Below, piece by piece: positions 26,585 to 36,352 of a stretch of 64,000 nt of DNA. The first letter of the stretch is position 1, and each line of letters starts with the position of its first letter. Under the pieces are notes generated by a model. That model had not been told where the DNA came from and made no database searches. It saw nothing but the letters and a program-made list of their open reading frames with translations. This DNA comes from Mycobacterium sp. IS-1264 (GTDB lineage Bacteria > Actinomycetota > Actinomycetes > Mycobacteriales > Mycobacteriaceae). The translations under genes and the position numbers were made by a program. The stretch lies in contig NZ_MBES01000052.1 in the NCBI RefSeq assembly GCF_001954195.1, positions 124,001-188,000 of the forward strand, in the 5' to 3' direction.

Positions 26585-27456
26585 GGCACGAAGTCAACTT
26601 TCGACATCTTGTACTGTCCGCCGTCATCGGTCACGGTCACGCGGAGCCGCCACGCGCGCGGTTCGTCCTTGGCGCCCGCAGAATTGGTGATCTTCGAGGT
26701 CGCGGAGACCAATACCGTTCCGGAATGGTCGTCCATGGATTCAAGGGCCGCGCTGTTGACCGTGCCTTCGGTGACGACCTTGGACTGCTCGACGACCGTC
26801 GTGAAATCTTTTGCGCGCTGCTGGAAATCGTCCCTGAACTGTCCGGTGGAGCTGTCGATGACGCGCTGGACGTCGTGCTGGGCATTGTTGAAGTCCAGGG
26901 AGGTCATGTTGACAACGCCCTGCCTGGCACCGGCGACGAACCTCGCGGCGCGCTGGTCTCGCTCGGTGGCGGCATTGTGTTGCCAGACCATGTATCCACT
27001 GGCCGCGCCGAAGCCGACGATCAGGATGATCGCCGCCGCCTTCCACGTCACGGACAGTGACGGCAGCCAGCGCCGCCACCGGGCCGCCCCCGCCGCCGGT
27101 TCCGTGGCCTCGGCGGTCTCGTCGGAGGTTTCCTCATCGGCCGTCTCTTCGGGCTCGGCCTCCGCGGCTTCCGCCTCGTCGGCCCGGGGCTGGGGCTCGG
27201 CCGTGCTCTCGGGCTCAGCCTTGCTCTCGGGTTCTGCGGCGGCCTCCGGCTCGGCCTCAGCCTCGTCTTTGGTCTCGGGCTCTGGTTCTGCCTTAGCCAG
27301 CGCCTCGCGGCGCAGCCTGGCGGCGCGGGCGCGGGCGCGGGCAGCCGCCGCCAGCGCTTCGGCCTCGGCGGCCTCAGCCTCGGCCTCCTCGAGGAGGGCC
27401 ATGGCGTCGGCTTTCGATGTGGCCGAATCCTCCCGCGGTTCCTTCGCCTTAGGCAT
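26581..27456 (-). CDS. Mce-associated membrane protein with acidic Ala/Glu-rich N-terminus (Rv1363c-like)
   Basis: A 291-residue protein in three parts: a long low-complexity Ala/Glu/Pro cytosolic arm with a likely coiled coil (about 20-120), a transmembrane helix at about 138-158, and an extracytoplasmic Mce-associated domain ([20 protein letters not shown] onward, ending [10 protein letters not shown]). The arm has repeated AEPE units. ATG at 27456 has GGTGAG upstream; a GTG three codons earlier is possible. It leads the pair with the 190-residue protein and is divergent from an acyl-CoA dehydrogenase, with a family-1 operator between. Confidence 0.82.
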   Translation of the reverse strand: MPKAKEPREDSATSKADAMALLEEAEAEAAEAEALAAAARARARAARLRREALAKAEPEPETKDEAEAEPEAAAEPESKAEPESTAEPQPRADEAEAAEAEPEETADEETSDETAEATEPAAGAARWRRWLPSLSVTWKAAAIILIVGFGAASGYMVWQHNAATERDQRAARFVAGARQGVVNMTSLDFNNAQHDVQRVIDSSTGQFRDDFQQRAKDFTTVVEQSKVVTEGTVNSAALESMDDHSGTVLVSATSKITNSAGAKDEPRAWRLRVTVTDDGGQYKMSKVDFVP

Positions 27457-27493
27457 CGCGCTCACCGCTGGTCAACATCATTATCGACTGGAC

Positions 27494-27512
27494 TCCGGTA
27501 TCTCTTACTGTA
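27494..27512. promoter_or_regulatory. family-1 operator between Mce-associated and acyl-CoA dehydrogenase genes
   Basis: TCCGGTATCTCTTACTGTA carries the half-site TACAGTAA on the minus strand and agrees with the 7670 palindrome at 14 of 19 positions. It lies in the 190-bp gap between divergent genes, 38 bp upstream of the Mce-associated gene and 135 bp from the acyl-CoA dehydrogenase. Nothing else is evident in the gap. Confidence 0.5.
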
Positions 27513-27646
27513 TTGCTCATTGATAGCATCAGAGTCTCCAGCGAACTCCGACGAGGACCGATGAGGCGGACGATCATCCACCCACACTTTCCACCTTGCA
27601 TCCCTGGCAGCGGCGATCGAATGCCCAGGAAGGCCCTGTCGACACC

Positions 27647-28807
27647 ATGACCGCCGTCGACTCTCCCGAAAAGATACTCTTCGCTTCCACAACCCAAGCC
27701 TTTCTCCAAAAGGAAGCGCCGCTGCGTCACGTCCGCGAGCTGCACGCCGCGGGCGCGTCCTTTGATCCTGCATGGTGGCAGCGGGCCGCCGAACTCGGGT
27801 GGACGGGTCTGCTGGTTCCGGAGGAATTGGGCGGCGGCAGCGTGTCGGGCAGCGGCATCGCCGACCTCGCCATGGTCGCCGAGCAGCTGGGCAAGACGGT
27901 CGCGCCCGGACCGCTGTACCCGGTCAGCATCGTGCTCGCCGCGCTGGCCGGCTGCGCCGAGGCGCAAGCGCACGCCGACACGATCGAGTCGCTGATGTCG
28001 GGCGAAACGGTGGCCTCGTGGGCGGTGTCCGAGCCGGGCCGGGGCTGGGCGCCGCTGGATCCGACGGTGACGGCCACCGAAACCGACGCCGGGTACCGCA
28101 TCGACGGCACCAAGGACCGCGTCGAGGCCGGCGCCCAGAGCGCGCTGCTGCTGGTGGTGGCGCGATGCGGCCCAAATGCTTCTGACGTTCGCCAATTCCT
28201 GGTCCGGACGGACGCGCCGGGCGTACGGATCGTGCCGCAGCAGTCGGTGGACCTGGTTAAGCAGTACGCGCGGGTGCAGTTCGACGGTGTGGTGGTGGAG
28301 CGGTCGGCGGCCGTGGGGGGCGCGGCCGAGACGCCGGCGTTGATCGAGCGGCAGAGCCAGATCGCTCAGGTGTTGCAGTGCGCGGAGGTGGTCGGCGTCC
28401 TGCAGACGGTCTTCGACTTCACCGTCAAATGGGCGCTGGACCGGCATACGTTCGGTCGCCCGCTCGCGTCGTACCAGGCGCTCAAACACGGGTTCGCCGA
28501 CATGAAGCTGTGGCTGGAGGCGTGCCGCGCCACCACTGCCGCGGCGGTCGCCGATGTGGCCGCCGGCGCGCCCCAGGCGGGCCTGTCGGCCAGCATCGCC
28601 AAGTCCTACGTGGGGGAGACTGCCGGGCGCGTCGTTCAGGCGTGCGTGCAGATGCACGGCGGCATCGGTGTCACCTGGGAGCACGACCTGCATCTGTACC
28701 TGAGACGGGTTACGTTGTACCGCTCTATGTTTGGCACTCCCGAGGAGCACAACCTGAGGGTGTACGAGTCGGAGAAGGCGGTCCGGTCGATGGTGAACGC
28801 CGGATGA
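27647..28807 (+). CDS. acyl-CoA dehydrogenase family protein (beta-type)
   Basis: A 386-residue acyl-CoA dehydrogenase-like protein. It has GWTGLLVPEELGG, VASWAVSEPGRGW, WALDRHTFGRPLASYQALKH and VQMHGGIGVTWEHDLHLYLRR, the last being typical of the partner subunit in mycobacterial heteromeric dehydrogenases. The start is the ATG at 27647; no strong ribosome site is close. Its stop overlaps the next gene's ATG by 4 nt, and that gene carries the canonical C-terminal motif, so they probably form one enzyme. Confidence 0.88.
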   Translation: MTAVDSPEKILFASTTQAFLQKEAPLRHVRELHAAGASFDPAWWQRAAELGWTGLLVPEELGGGSVSGSGIADLAMVAEQLGKTVAPGPLYPVSIVLAALAGCAEAQAHADTIESLMSGETVASWAVSEPGRGWAPLDPTVTATETDAGYRIDGTKDRVEAGAQSALLLVVARCGPNASDVRQFLVRTDAPGVRIVPQQSVDLVKQYARVQFDGVVVERSAAVGGAAETPALIERQSQIAQVLQCAEVVGVLQTVFDFTVKWALDRHTFGRPLASYQALKHGFADMKLWLEACRATTAAAVADVAAGAPQAGLSASIAKSYVGETAGRVVQACVQMHGGIGVTWEHDLHLYLRRVTLYRSMFGTPEEHNLRVYESEKAVRSMVNAG

Positions 28808-30039
28808 CGGCAGCCGAAACCGTCGCGGAGTTCGCCGCCCGCGCGCGAGAGTGGTTGGCGGACAACATGCCTGCCATCGACCCGGACTCTCCGCCGGGCG
28901 CGCCACGCGATGACGAACGCTCCTGGCTGCGAGCTCGCGAACTGCAAAAGCGGCTCTATGACGGGGGATTCGCCGGCATCTGCTTTCCCCGCGAATACGG
29001 TGGTCTGGGGCTGGATTACGCATATCAGAAGGCATTCGACGAGGAATCCCGCAACTACGAGATGCCGTTGATCCTCAACACCCCGACGTTCACAATTTGC
29101 TGCGCCACATTGCTCGACATGGGTAGCGAAGATCAGAAGAGGCAGCACATCGCCGCCGCGCTGCGTGGCGATGAGGTTCTGGTGCAACTGTTGTCGGAGC
29201 CCAGCGGTGGCTCGGATCTGGCCGGCGTCCTTACGCGCGCGGAACGGCGGGATGATCGTTGGGTGCTCAACGGCGCCAAGACGTGGAGCACCAGCGCGTT
29301 CGCCGCCGATTACGGATTGTGCCTGGCCCGCACCGACTGGGACGTGCCCAAGCACGAGGGCCTGACGATGTTCCTCGTGCCGATCGCGCATCCGGGAATC
29401 ACGTTGCGGCGCATCACGATGCTGAGCGGTTCCACGGAATTCTGCGAGGAGTTCCTCGACGAGGTCGACGTCGGCGACGACGCCGTCGTCGGGGAGGTCA
29501 ACGGTGGCTGGGCGGTGGCGTCGCGGCAGCTGTATCACGAACGCCGGGCCGTCGGGCAGGGCTCGGAATTCTCCAGCGGCGCGGGCCATGAAGGCGGCCA
29601 TACGACCCCGGTCGACTATGCCGAACTCGCCGAGAAGACGGGACAGGCCGACAACGAGCGCGTGCACGAAATGGCCGGCCGGGCGCTGGTGCACCGCGCG
29701 GTGGCCGAGCAGCTGATCGATCACGTGTACCGCAACGTCAGGGACGGCGTGTTGCCTCCGGCCGGCGGCACGCTCATCCGGCTCTTCCACTCCGAGACGG
29801 TGACCCTCGAGATGGACACGGCGCTGGCGATCACGGGGGCGGCTGGTGTGGTGGGGGACATCGGCGAAGGGTTGGAGGCCGGGCTGCGTTATCTGTCGCG
29901 GCAGAATGTCGCCATCGGCGGCGGCACCACGGAGATGGCCCGCAACGTCATCGGCGAACGGGTGCTGGACTTTCCACGGGAATACGCCGCCGACCGCGGG
30001 GTGCCGTTCAATCAGGTGCGTCACGGCAAGGCGCGCTGA
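28804..30039 (+). CDS. acyl-CoA dehydrogenase (alpha-type)
   Basis: A 411-residue acyl-CoA dehydrogenase with GICFPREYGGLGLDYAYQ, VQLLSEPSGGSDLAG, WVLNGAKTWSTSAFAAD and IGGGTTEMARNVIGERVLDF. ATGA overlap couples it to the beta-type gene upstream. The stop is only 1 nt from the end of the convergent Rv1364c-like gene. The pair is inserted, relative to M. tuberculosis gene order, between the Rv1363c-like and Rv1364c-like genes. Confidence 0.92.
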   Translation: MTAAETVAEFAARAREWLADNMPAIDPDSPPGAPRDDERSWLRARELQKRLYDGGFAGICFPREYGGLGLDYAYQKAFDEESRNYEMPLILNTPTFTICCATLLDMGSEDQKRQHIAAALRGDEVLVQLLSEPSGGSDLAGVLTRAERRDDRWVLNGAKTWSTSAFAADYGLCLARTDWDVPKHEGLTMFLVPIAHPGITLRRITMLSGSTEFCEEFLDEVDVGDDAVVGEVNGGWAVASRQLYHERRAVGQGSEFSSGAGHEGGHTTPVDYAELAEKTGQADNERVHEMAGRALVHRAVAEQLIDHVYRNVRDGVLPPAGGTLIRLFHSETVTLEMDTALAITGAAGVVGDIGEGLEAGLRYLSRQNVAIGGGTTEMARNVIGERVLDFPREYAADRGVPFNQVRHGKAR

Positions 30040-30040
30040 C

Positions 30041-32020
<1,980 letters not shown>

Positions 32021-32109
32021 TTACGGACCGAGCAAAAAGCCTGTGCGAATCCATTACTCGCAGGCAATCAGCCTATCAACGGGTAACGGGTGCTCAGCGC
32101 AGCAGTTTG

Positions 32110-32547
32110 CTAACGCGCCGCAGGCGCCGTCGACAGGGCGGCGTCGGTGGTGGGATGCAGGGACAGAACGTCGCGGAGATTGCATGCTTCTACCACCCGG
32201 GCGACGCTGGGATCGCAGCTCACCAGCCGAAGTTCGACCCCACGGCGACGGCACCGCTCCGATTCGGTGGCCAGGACGGCGAATGCGCAGCAACCCATGA
32301 AGCCGAGGCCGTTCACGTCGACAACGAATGGACCGGGTTCGCTGGCGACGGCGGCCGCCTCGCCGACCAGCCGCTGCCAAATGTGCTCGTTGGAGCCGTC
32401 GACCTCACCGCCCGCGCGGACGATTACTACCGTTCCGCTGCGTTGGGTGGTTGCCCTCAGCGTGCTGTGCGGATCGCCCAGCTCCGACAGCAGTCGAGGG
32501 CTCAAGGCGATCTGGGTGGGAAATGACTCCGCGGGAGCCAGATTCAT
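32110..32547 (-). CDS. rsfA: STAS-domain anti-sigma factor antagonist, RsfA-like (Rv1365c-like)
   Basis: A 145-residue STAS protein. The core GLGFMGCCAFAVLATESERCRRRGV (shown here as GLGFMGCCAFAVLA and ERCRRRGV) and the end SLHPTTDAALS match M. tuberculosis RsfA, a redox-sensitive antagonist of the SigF anti-sigma factor, as I remember it. Cys residues are at 86, 87, 99, 111 and 122. The usual phosphorylated Ser is replaced in the MGCCA loop, as in RsfA. ATG at 32547 has AGGAG 7 nt upstream. About 17 residues longer at the N-terminus than RsfA. The 195 bp upstream hold no gene. Confidence 0.85.
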   Translation of the reverse strand: MNLAPAESFPTQIALSPRLLSELGDPHSTLRATTQRSGTVVIVRAGGEVDGSNEHIWQRLVGEAAAVASEPGPFVVDVNGLGFMGCCAFAVLATESERCRRRGVELRLVSCDPSVARVVEACNLRDVLSLHPTTDAALSTAPAAR

Positions 32548-32742
32548 CGTGCGCTCCTAGTCGGCCGCCTCGGCGAGGCCGCGATGGATGCCCGTCTATC
32601 TCTGGATACTGACCGTGGTGTTGCGTGGGTTCTTTTCTATAGCAACACGGGTGGGCCCGTCTATAGGACGCATGTTCACCAGGGCAGACAAAGTCGGGCC
32701 CTCGGACCTCGGGGGCGCGCTAGGTGTGATCCGGGAACGCCG

Positions 32743-33948
32743 TCAGGCGGACACGGGCTTCTTGGCCGGCTTCGAGACCTTCATCAGCTTCATCAGGTTG
32801 CCGCCCATGATCTTGGCGACATCGTCCTGCTCGAAATCGGTGAGCTCGTCGACGAAGGAGATGGGATCCTTCAGGCCCTCGGGGTGCGGCCAGTCGGACC
32901 CGAACAGCACGCGGTCGGTGCCCACCATGTTGACGATCTCGGTGAACCGGTCCTCCCAGAATGGGGTGATGTAGACGCAGCGCTTGAACGCCTCGACCGG
33001 GTCCTCGCTAAACGACTGCGGCATCTTCTTGTAGACGCCCTTGAGGCCCTTGAACAGGTCTGGCACCCAGTCGGCGCCGTTTTCGATGGACAGGATCCGC
33101 AGGTCGGGATTGCGCGACAGCGCACCGTGGCAGACCAGCGCACCCATGGCGTCCAGGATCGGCCGATGGCCCATCGCGAAGCTGCGGAATGGCGTCGGCT
33201 TGAACGGCAGGAACTCGTCGCCTGGCTCCCACACGTTCGCGAACTCGGAGTAACCGCTGTCCGAGGCGTGCATCGACACCGGGAGTTCGGCTTTGATGCA
33301 GGCCTGCCAGAACGGGTCGAACTCCTCGAGGCCGAACGAGCGGCTGCCCTTGAAGCCGGGCACCGGCGCTGGGCGCACCAGCACCGTGCGGGCACCGCGC
33401 TCCAGCACCCATTCGAGTTCTTCGAGCGCGCGCTCGACGATCGGCAGGGTGATCACCGGAGTCGCGAAGATGCGCTCCTCGTAGTTGAACGACCACGTTT
33501 CGTACATCCATTGGTTGAGCGCGTGGATGACGTCGTGCGTCATCTCCGGGTCGTCCTTCATGCGCTCTTCGACGAGGCTGGCCAGCGTCGGGAACATCAG
33601 GGCGTAGTCGATGCCGAGCTCGTCCATGACCTCCAGCCGCGGGCCGGGCTCGCGGAAAGCGGGGATGGCCTTCATCGGCTCGCCCAGGATCTCGCGGTAG
33701 CTCTTGCCCTGCGCGCCGTTACGGAAGTAGTCCTCCTGGGCGCCCGGCTTGGCGACCTTCTCGAACGTCGGGTTCGGGATGTACTCGCTGATGTGGCCGC
33801 GCACCACGATCTTGGTGCGACCGCGCACCTGGACGTAGTCGATCACGTGCTTGCGGTTGTCCGGGAGGAACTTGGTCAGCGCTTCCTGCGGTTCGTACAT
33901 GTGGTTGTCGGCGTCGAACACGGGGAAGGAAAGTTCGCGAGACGGCAT
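32743..33948 (-). CDS. amidohydrolase family protein
   Basis: A 401-residue amidohydrolase-2 protein. The N-terminal motif is FDADNHMYEP (Asp12, Asp14, His16, Glu19) and the late motif FGSDWPHPEGL is intact, so the metal site looks complete. Other blocks are ALMFPTLASL, VSMHASDSGY and SIENGADWVPDL. The ATG at 33948 has AAGGAG 6 nt upstream; a longer frame would run into the palindrome at 33984. Single-gene unit. Predicted to hydrolyse or decarboxylate a carbonyl intermediate; substrate unknown. Confidence 0.92.
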   Translation of the reverse strand: MPSRELSFPVFDADNHMYEPQEALTKFLPDNRKHVIDYVQVRGRTKIVVRGHISEYIPNPTFEKVAKPGAQEDYFRNGAQGKSYREILGEPMKAIPAFREPGPRLEVMDELGIDYALMFPTLASLVEERMKDDPEMTHDVIHALNQWMYETWSFNYEERIFATPVITLPIVERALEELEWVLERGARTVLVRPAPVPGFKGSRSFGLEEFDPFWQACIKAELPVSMHASDSGYSEFANVWEPGDEFLPFKPTPFRSFAMGHRPILDAMGALVCHGALSRNPDLRILSIENGADWVPDLFKGLKGVYKKMPQSFSEDPVEAFKRCVYITPFWEDRFTEIVNMVGTDRVLFGSDWPHPEGLKDPISFVDELTDFEQDDVAKIMGGNLMKLMKVSKPAKKPVSA

Positions 33949-33983
33949 GGCGATCTCCTTGCGGCAGTCTTGATTCTCAGTCG

Positions 33984-34002
33984 GTGGTAATGACGTTACC
34001 AC
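33984..34002. promoter_or_regulatory. perfect inverted repeat upstream of the amidohydrolase (GTGGTAA-N5-TTACCAC)
   Basis: GTGGTAATGACGTTACCAC is a 19-bp inverted repeat with perfect 7-bp arms and a 5-bp spacer, 35 bp upstream of the amidohydrolase start. It shares the GTAA/TTAC core with family 1 but with different spacing, so another regulator, such as a TetR protein, is more likely. Confidence 0.6.
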
Positions 34003-34030
34003 TTTTGCGCAACAACGTGTACCCAGCCCG

Positions 34031-34220
34031 GGCCGGCGTCACATTCGCCACACTGGTCTCCGCGCAGGGGCGACACACCTCTTGCCCGCCTCACAGCGAC
34101 AACTTCCGTATTTGGGAGTTGAGCGTGGTCGGAGGGAGACCTCCGAGTTGTCGCTGGGAGGCGGGGCAAACATTGTGTCGGTCAGCGCCGGATGCTCCTG
34201 TGGCAAATGTGACGGCTCGG
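34031..34220. repeat. 190-bp fold-back element (imperfect 75-bp inverted repeats around a hairpin)
   Basis: The arms 34031-34104 and 34146-34220 are inverted copies, about 51 of 75 positions alike by hand alignment; the inner 23 bp (34082-34104 against 34146-34169) differ by one base and one indel, and CGTCACATT-GCCACA is kept in the outer part. The loop contains a perfect hairpin CGGAGG-GAGA-CCTCCG (34130-34145). No protein gene is apparent. It could be a degenerate miniature element, a structured RNA or a strong terminator. It fills most of the 288-bp gap 33949-34236. Confidence 0.65.
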
Positions 34221-34236
34221 CATGTGCAGCGGGCCG

Positions 34237-35265
34237 TCAGGCGCCTGGCCAGCTGGGGAGCTGGGGTGTCGTTCCCTCGATCACCGCGAAGTTCACCGTC
34301 GCTGTGGCGAGCAGTTCGTCGCCGTCGCCGTAAATGTCGACTTGCATGACCATCGACCGGCGCCCGGACCGCAGCATCCGGGGCACCGCGAACGCGGAGC
34401 CCTGCCGGATCGGCCGCAGGTAGCGGACGAACAGGTCCGCGGTCGTCATCGTGGTGCCTGGTTGCAGGTATTCCAGCCCGAACTGTCCTCCGGCCACGTC
34501 CACGAGCGTGGCGATCAAGCCGCCCTGCAGCGCGCCGGAGGTGTTGACCACCTGCGGGCTGACCGGCATCGTCATCGCGAATTCGCCCTCGCGCGAGCCC
34601 GGCCGCATGCCGATCTGCGCGAACAGCTCCGAGAGGGACGGCGCGGCCGACTCCTCGTCGGTCTCCCGGATGCCCAGAGCGCGGCTGCAGAAGTCATACA
34701 GCTGGCCGGCGTCGATCGGTGTGCCGTTCAATTCGCTGCCCAGCCAATGCAATCGCTGCGCACCCACTATCGTCTGCATGACGATCGCGGCCGCCGCGCC
34801 GACGTCGAGTCCCGGGTTGAACACGCCCTCGGTGATGCCCTGCCCCACGATGTCCCGAATCAGTTGATGCATGGGAGACAGCACGCGTGCGTATTCGCGG
34901 GGACGGGTCTCGGCCAGGTACTGGTTGTAGAGGCCGAGCGCGCGATTGAGGCTGTCCTGGGTGGTCGATTCCGGTTGTTGGCTGACGCGGTCGATCAGCA
35001 GCTTGAGCGCGGACGTACTGTCCAGGCCGGTGGTCTCGGCGCGCCAGCCCTGCGCGGATTGCGCGATGGTCCTGTCGAACAGCGCCAGCAACAACTCGTC
35101 CTTGCTGCCGAAATGCTGATAGAAGGCCCGCAGCGAGGTCTTGGAGCGCGCCACGACCTCCTGCACGGTGAAGTCGGTGCGTCCGGTTTCGCCCAGTATC
35201 GCGACAGCCGTCTTGATGAATCGCTCGGCGCGCGTTACTTCGGTTTCCTCGTTGGGGCCGGTCAT
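34237..35265 (-). CDS. TetR-family regulator fused to a PaaI-type hot-dog thioesterase domain
   Basis: A 342-residue protein, far longer than the usual 190-230 of TetR proteins. Residues 1-200 are a TetR regulator: helix-turn-helix FTVQEVVARSKTSLRAFYQHFG (as FTVQEVVARSK and TSLRAFYQHFGSKDELL, 32-58) and an all-helical ligand domain. Residues about 220-342 are a PaaI/YbgC-like hot-dog domain with NTSGALQGGLIATLVDVAGG (241-260), where the family His is Gln247 and Asp256 is kept. The fused domain may bind or hydrolyse the acyl-CoA inducer. Divergent from an SDR, 63 bp away; the gap has a GAATATTC palindrome at 35314-35321. Confidence 0.88.
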   Translation of the reverse strand: MTGPNEETEVTRAERFIKTAVAILGETGRTDFTVQEVVARSKTSLRAFYQHFGSKDELLLALFDRTIAQSAQGWRAETTGLDSTSALKLLIDRVSQQPESTTQDSLNRALGLYNQYLAETRPREYARVLSPMHQLIRDIVGQGITEGVFNPGLDVGAAAAIVMQTIVGAQRLHWLGSELNGTPIDAGQLYDFCSRALGIRETDEESAAPSLSELFAQIGMRPGSREGEFAMTMPVSPQVVNTSGALQGGLIATLVDVAGGQFGLEYLQPGTTMTTADLFVRYLRPIRQGSAFAVPRMLRSGRRSMVMQVDIYGDGDELLATATVNFAVIEGTTPQLPSWPGA

Positions 35266-35328
35266 GAGAATGAGGTTACCGCGCGCTGTGGCATATCCGC
35301 GAAGGTGGAATGCGAATATTCTTCCGCC

Positions 35329-36174
35329 ATGGCGGCGACGGTGTCAGGGAAGATCGCATTGGTTACCGGCGGCGCGTCCGGCATCGGTGCCGCGCTGACC
35401 ACCAAGCTGTTCGACGGGGGCGCCGAGATCTGGATCGCCGATCGTCAAATCGCAATGGCGCAGGAGCTGGCACAACGCCTCGACAGTGGCGGTGTTAGGG
35501 CGCATGCGATCGAGCTCGACGTGCGCGACTACTCGTCGTTCGAACGCGCGGTCGCCGAGGTGGTGGAGCGATCCGGGCGGATCGACTACCTGTTCAACAA
35601 TGCCGGCATCGGGGTCGCCGGCGAGGCCGACTCATACACGCTCGAGGACTGGAACGACGTCTTTGATGTGAACCTGCGCGGTGTGGTGCACGGCATCCAA
35701 GCGGTCTACCCGCACATGATCCGGCAGGGCTCCGGTCACATCGTGAACACGGCGTCGATGGCCGGTCTCGTCGCCTCGCCCGGCTCGGTGAGCTACACCG
35801 CCACCAAACACGCGGTCGTCGGGATCTCGAAGGCGTTGCGGGTGGAGGCCGAGCGCCACGGGGTGCAAGTGTCGGTGCTTTGTCCGGGCGCGATCCGGAC
35901 CCCGATCCTCACCGGAGGCAAGTATGGACGGGTCGATATGCCCGGCGTCAGTGACGAGGACCTCCTCAAATCGTGGGAACGGTTGCGGCCCATGGCACCC
36001 GAGATATTCGCCGAGCGCGCCCTTCGTGCCGTGTTGCGGGGAGACGCGATCATCGTGGTGCCGGCATGGTGGAAGGCATTTTGGTACCTGGAGCGGCTCT
36101 CGCCGGCGTTGTCGATGCGATTGACGAAGGTAGCGCTGCAGCGCATGCGTGAATTGGAGTCCGCCGCTTCCTGA
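35329..36174 (+). CDS. short-chain dehydrogenase/reductase
   Basis: A 281-residue classical SDR: TGGASGIGAALT cofactor loop, NNAGIG, catalytic Ser in NTASMAG, and YTATK as YxxxK. The extended C-terminus (PAWWKAFWYLERLSPALSMRLTKV) is amphipathic and may touch a membrane or hydrophobic partner. The ATG at 35329 lacks a strong ribosome site and may be on a near-leaderless transcript. Divergent from the TetR-thioesterase fusion, so likely its target. Hairpins at 36194 and 36212 follow the stop. Confidence 0.88.
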   Translation: MAATVSGKIALVTGGASGIGAALTTKLFDGGAEIWIADRQIAMAQELAQRLDSGGVRAHAIELDVRDYSSFERAVAEVVERSGRIDYLFNNAGIGVAGEADSYTLEDWNDVFDVNLRGVVHGIQAVYPHMIRQGSGHIVNTASMAGLVASPGSVSYTATKHAVVGISKALRVEAERHGVQVSVLCPGAIRTPILTGGKYGRVDMPGVSDEDLLKSWERLRPMAPEIFAERALRAVLRGDAIIVVPAWWKAFWYLERLSPALSMRLTKVALQRMRELESAAS

Positions 36175-36193
36175 TTGAACTCTCAGGAAAGCA

Positions 36194-36206
36194 GTACCGA
36201 CGGTAC
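36194..36206. promoter_or_regulatory. 13-bp palindrome GTACCG-A-CGGTAC
   Basis: A perfect inverted repeat of 6-bp arms around one base, 20 bp after the SDR stop and about 150 bp upstream of the ferritin-like hydrolase gene. It could be an operator for the downstream P450-redox unit. GTAC is repeated again near 36229. Evidence is the symmetry only. Confidence 0.35.
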
Positions 36207-36211
36207 GAATA

Positions 36212-36230
36212 ACCCGTCCCTCGGGCGGGT
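36212..36230 (+). terminator. possible hairpin after SDR gene
   Basis: ACCCGTCCCTCGGGCGGGT can fold with an 8-bp stem and a CTC loop, just after the SDR stop at 36174. There is no U-tract, but mycobacterial terminators often lack one. May instead be part of the regulatory region of the next gene. Confidence 0.35.
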
Positions 36231-36352
36231 ACGCGGTTGAGTGAACAGTTGTTCCGCGGCGCGGCGCCGTTCGCTTCGCTGGTGGCTTGGCTGTTCGTTT
36301 CGAGGCAACGAAGGAACCGGCGGAGGCGCTTCGTCGGCGGGAGGAGCTTCTC

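Noticed and set aside
7670..27512. Family-1 sites as KstR or KstR2 operators
   Set aside because: The known KstR (AAC/GTT core) and KstR2 (CAAG/CTTG core) patterns do not match TACNGTAA.
26640..27523. Ser/Ala-rich plus-strand frame opposite the Mce-associated gene
   Set aside because: It is the complement of the Glu/Ala repeat arm (GCC/GAG runs read as Ser/Ala); not a gene.
32588..32974. 128-codon plus-strand frame with a hydrophobic start
   Set aside because: Mostly antisense to the amidohydrolase gene; no family and no clear ribosome site.
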